In this document: positions 16,640 through 19,145 of the stretch, in pieces
Position numbering within the stretch: the first letter of the stretch is position 1
How the letters are laid out: every line of letters begins with the position of its first letter
Assembly: GCA_947486505.1 (NCBI GenBank)
Contig: CANKTT010000015.1
Span: 1-19,145, forward strand
Reading direction: 5' to 3'
DNA: 19,145 nt
DNA from: Actinomycetota bacterium
Lineage (GTDB): Bacteria; Actinomycetota; Actinomycetes; S36-B12; UBA5976
Made by a program: the position numbers and the translations under genes
Notes under the pieces: model-generated
The model's input: only the letters and a program-made list of their open reading frames with translations
What the model was told of the DNA's origin: nothing
Databases searched by the model: none

Positions 16640-19145
16640 TGACATTACTTTCAGATCCACGCGGAACAATGCCGATGCGCTCTGGTATCGGTGAAGCTGA
16701 TTACGGCACCCCAAAATCTAACTCTGAGACAATGGTTAGCGTCACAATTGATGGCGAAACTCACGTAGTTCCAGAAGGCACTTCAGTTATGCGCGCGGCT
16801 GGCGAAGCTGGCTGTGATATTCCTAAGCTTTGCGCCACAGATTCGCTTCAGCCTTTTGGCTCATGCCGCATGTGTATCGTTGAAATTGATGGTCGTCGTG
16901 GCACTCCGGCATCGTGCACCACTCCGGTTGAAGATGGAATGGTTGTCCGCACCCAAACTACAAAAGTTGCAAAGCTTCGCAAGGGTGTCATGGAGCTTTA
17001 CATCTCTGATCATCCACTGGATTGCCTAACTTGTTCAGCTAATGGCGATTGCGAGCTTCAAGACATGGCTGGAGTAGCAGGGCTTCGCGAAGTTCGTTAC
17101 GGCATGGCTGGCAAGAATCACTTAGATGCTCCAACCGATTCGTCAAACCCTTACTTCTCATTCGATGAAAGCAAGTGCATCGTTTGTAATCGATGTGTAC
17201 GCGCGTGTGATGAGGTGCAAGGAACCCTTGCGCTGACTATTGAAGGCCGCGGCTTTAACTCAAAAGTAAGTCCAGGTGGATTGAACTTCCTATCAAGTGA
17301 ATGTGTTTCCTGTGGTGCCTGTGTTCAGGCTTGCCCAACTGCAACTTTGCAGGAAAAGTCGGTTATTGACCTAGGTATGCCAACTCGGACCGTGCAAACC
17401 ACTTGCGCTTATTGCGGTGTTGGCTGTTCCTTTAATGCTGAACTGCGGGGCGATGAATTAGTTCGCATGGTTCCAACTAAAACTGGTGGCGCTAATGAAG
17501 GCCACAGCTGTGTAAAGGGTCGCTTTGCGTGGGGTTATGCATCGCACTCTGATCGCATCACTAAGCCGATGCTTCGTGAGAAAATCACCGATGACTGGCG
17601 TGAAGTTTCGTGGGATGAAGCAATTCAATACACCGCAACCAAGCTAAAAGAAATCCAAGGAAAGTACGGCGATAACAGTATTGGTGGAATCTCTTCGTCA
17701 CGTTGTACAAATGAAGAGATCTTTGTAGTCCAAAAAATGGTTCGTGCTGCATTTGGCAACAACAACATTGATACCTGCGCACGAGTTTGCCATTCGCCGA
17801 CGGGCTACGGCCTGAGCACTACTTATGGCACCTCAGCTGGCACTCAAGACTTTAAGTCAGTGGCGCAATCTGATGTCATAGTTGTGATCGGCGCTAATCC
17901 AACGGACGCGCACCCAGTATTCGCTTCACGCATGAAACGTCGTCTTCGTGAGGGCGCGAACTTAATCGTGATCGATCCTCGCAAGATCGATCTAGTTGAA
18001 TCAGCGCACATCAAGGCAGATCATCACTTGCAGCTTCAGCCAGGTACCAACGTGGCAGTTATCAATGCAATCGCACATGTAATTGCAACTGAAGGATTAA
18101 TTAATGAAGCGTTCGTTGCGGAACGTTGCGACCCAGGTCCGTTTAATCGCTGGCGCAAATTCATCGAACTTCCGGAGAACAGCCCAGAAGTAGTAGAAGC
18201 ACAATCTGGAGTTCCAGCCGAAACCATTCGTCAGGCCGCGCGCATGTATGCAACTGGCAAGAATTCAGCGATTTACTACGGTCTAGGCGTTACCGAGCAT
18301 TCCCAAGGTTCAACCATGGTTATGGGTATGGCCAACCTTGCTATGGCTACTGGAAACATCGGCCGTGATGGTGTTGGCGTGAATCCACTTCGTGGACAGA
18401 ACAACGTGCAAGGTGCTTGCGACATGGGTTCATTCCCGCATGAACTATCCGGTTACCGACATGTCTCTGACAATGCAGTACGAGAACAGTTTGAAATGCT
18501 TTGGGATGTAAAGCTCATGTCTGATCCAGGAATGCGAATTCCAAACATGTTCGACAATGCAATTTCGGGAGAATTCCGCGGACTATTCGTGCACGGAGAA
18601 GACATTGCACAGTCTGATCCAAATACCATGCACGTGGAAAAGTCGCTGAAAGCGATGGATCTAGTTGTAGTTCAGGATTTGTTCTTGAATGAAACCTCAA
18701 AGTTTGCGCACGTATTCCTGCCAGGAACTTCATTCTTGGAAAAGGATGGCACATTTACAAATGCTGAGCGTCGCATCAATCGTGTTCGCCCAGTTATGGC
18801 TGCTAAGAATGGCAAGCAAGAATGGCAGATCATTTGTGAAATTGCTCAGGCTATGGGCTACGAAATGCATTACGACAATGCGGCTCAAATCATGGATGAA
18901 ATTGCCGAGATTACTCCAACATTCAAGGGCGTGAGCTTTGCGATGCTTGATGAAGTTGGCAGCGTTCAGTGGCCTTGCAATGATGCAGCCCCAACAGGAA
19001 CACCAATCATGCACGTGGATGGATTCGTTCGTGGCCAGGGTCAATTCATGGAGACTCCGTTTGTGCCAACTGAGGAGCGCTCAAACCGAAAGTTCCCACT
19101 GTTGCTAACTACTGGTCGAATTTTGAGTCAGTACAACGTAGGCGC
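16639..19145 (+). CDS. fdsA: NAD-dependent formate dehydrogenase alpha subunit, molybdenum/tungsten bis-MGD enzyme (3' end beyond window)
   Basis: From the ATG at 16639 the frame stays open to the right edge, giving 835 visible codons of an expected 900-odd. A NuoG-like N-terminus carries a [2Fe-2S] set at Cys65, 76, 79 and 93 and a His125-Cys129-Cys132-Cys138 cluster. Two ferredoxin-type sets follow at Cys180/183/186/190 and Cys222/225/228/232. The molybdopterin domain starts with a [4Fe-4S] set at Cys256/259/263/291. The metal ligand is Cys384 followed by His385 (ARVCHSPTGYG), so this is a cysteine enzyme with no selenocysteine. These cysteine-type soluble FDHs oxidise formate to CO2 with NAD+ and often tolerate oxygen. 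A maturation protein FdsC/FdhD would be expected nearby but is not in view. The start overlaps the fdsB stop and has GAGGTG upstream. Confidence 0.95.
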   Translation, partial: MTLLSDPRGTMPMRSGIGEADYGTPKSNSETMVSVTIDGETHVVPEGTSVMRAAGEAGCDIPKLCATDSLQPFGSCRMCIVEIDGRRGTPASCTTPVEDGMVVRTQTTKVAKLRKGVMELYISDHPLDCLTCSANGDCELQDMAGVAGLREVRYGMAGKNHLDAPTDSSNPYFSFDESKCIVCNRCVRACDEVQGTLALTIEGRGFNSKVSPGGLNFLSSECVSCGACVQACPTATLQEKSVIDLGMPTRTVQTTCAYCGVGCSFNAELRGDELVRMVPTKTGGANEGHSCVKGRFAWGYASHSDRITKPMLREKITDDWREVSWDEAIQYTATKLKEIQGKYGDNSIGGISSSRCTNEEIFVVQKMVRAAFGNNNIDTCARVCHSPTGYGLSTTYGTSAGTQDFKSVAQSDVIVVIGANPTDAHPVFASRMKRRLREGANLIVIDPRKIDLVESAHIKADHHLQLQPGTNVAVINAIAHVIATEGLINEAFVAERCDPGPFNRWRKFIELPENSPEVVEAQSGVPAETIRQAARMYATGKNSAIYYGLGVTEHSQGSTMVMGMANLAMATGNIGRDGVGVNPLRGQNNVQGACDMGSFPHELSGYRHVSDNAVREQFEMLWDVKLMSDPGMRIPNMFDNAISGEFRGLFVHGEDIAQSDPNTMHVEKSLKAMDLVVVQDLFLNETSKFAHVFLPGTSFLEKDGTFTNAERRINRVRPVMAAKNGKQEWQIICEIAQAMGYEMHYDNAAQIMDEIAEITPTFKGVSFAMLDEVGSVQWPCNDAAPTGTPIMHVDGFVRGQGQFMETPFVPTEERSNRKFPLLLTTGRILSQYNVG

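Noticed and set aside
14637..19145. Complex I (nuoE-nuoF-nuoG) gene cluster
   Set aside because: The third gene has a bis-MGD molybdoenzyme domain with Cys384-His385 and its [4Fe-4S] set, which marks formate dehydrogenase FdsA; no further nuo genes are seen.
16639..19145. Selenocysteine-containing formate dehydrogenase
   Set aside because: The active-site codon is TGC at 17788-17790 and the frame has no internal TGA.
1..19145. tRNA, rRNA, CRISPR arrays, insertion sequences or phage genes
   Set aside because: No cloverleaf-like, tandem-repeat, transposase or integrase signals were seen; the window is filled with metabolic genes.

Overview
The window looks like a bacterial accessory or catabolic island built around a methylated ammonium compound, most likely glycine betaine. 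It is almost fully coding, with one divergent intergenic region (about 8368-8540) from which two long operons run in opposite directions. By eye the base composition is near 45-50 % GC with no RNA genes, IS elements or CRISPR. Two IclR-type regulators, strong GGAG-type ribosome binding sites and some GTG starts are compatible with a lower-GC planktonic actinobacterium. The fhs and methyltransferase products also recall alphaproteobacterial (roseobacter-like) relatives, so taxonomy is uncertain from this window alone.

Leftward operon (minus strand, 8367 down to 1): a non-pyrrolysine MttB-family trimethylammonium methyltransferase (mtgB-like), formate-tetrahydrofolate ligase (fhs), an IclR regulator, a betaine-aldehyde-dehydrogenase-like enzyme, and a ProV-type ATPase followed by a fused double ProW-type permease that runs off the left edge.

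Rightward operon (plus strand, 8541 to the right edge): a second IclR regulator, a corrinoid protein, a small cysteine-rich MetV-like protein, MetF, a methyl-tetrahydrofolate:corrinoid methyltransferase (MtgA/AcsE type), a reductive activator of corrinoid proteins (RACo type), a DUF1638-like protein, and an NAD-linked formate dehydrogenase, fdsG-fdsB-fdsA, with fdsA cut by the right edge. Almost every junction overlaps by a few bases, which implies tight translational coupling.

Proposed joint function (inference): the quaternary amine is imported by ProVW. MtgB moves one methyl group to the corrinoid protein MtgC, and MtgA moves it on to tetrahydrofolate. MetF/MetV oxidises methyl-THF to methylene-THF. 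A FolD-type enzyme not present here makes formyl-THF. Fhs running in reverse releases formate with ATP formation, and FdsGBA oxidises formate to CO2 with NADH formation. RACo keeps cobalt in the Co(I) state. No CO dehydrogenase/acetyl-CoA synthase is visible, so the set reads as an oxidative methyl-to-CO2 pathway made of acetogen-type parts coupled to a soluble FDH usually associated with aerobes. Two palindromes near the IclR genes are candidate operators.
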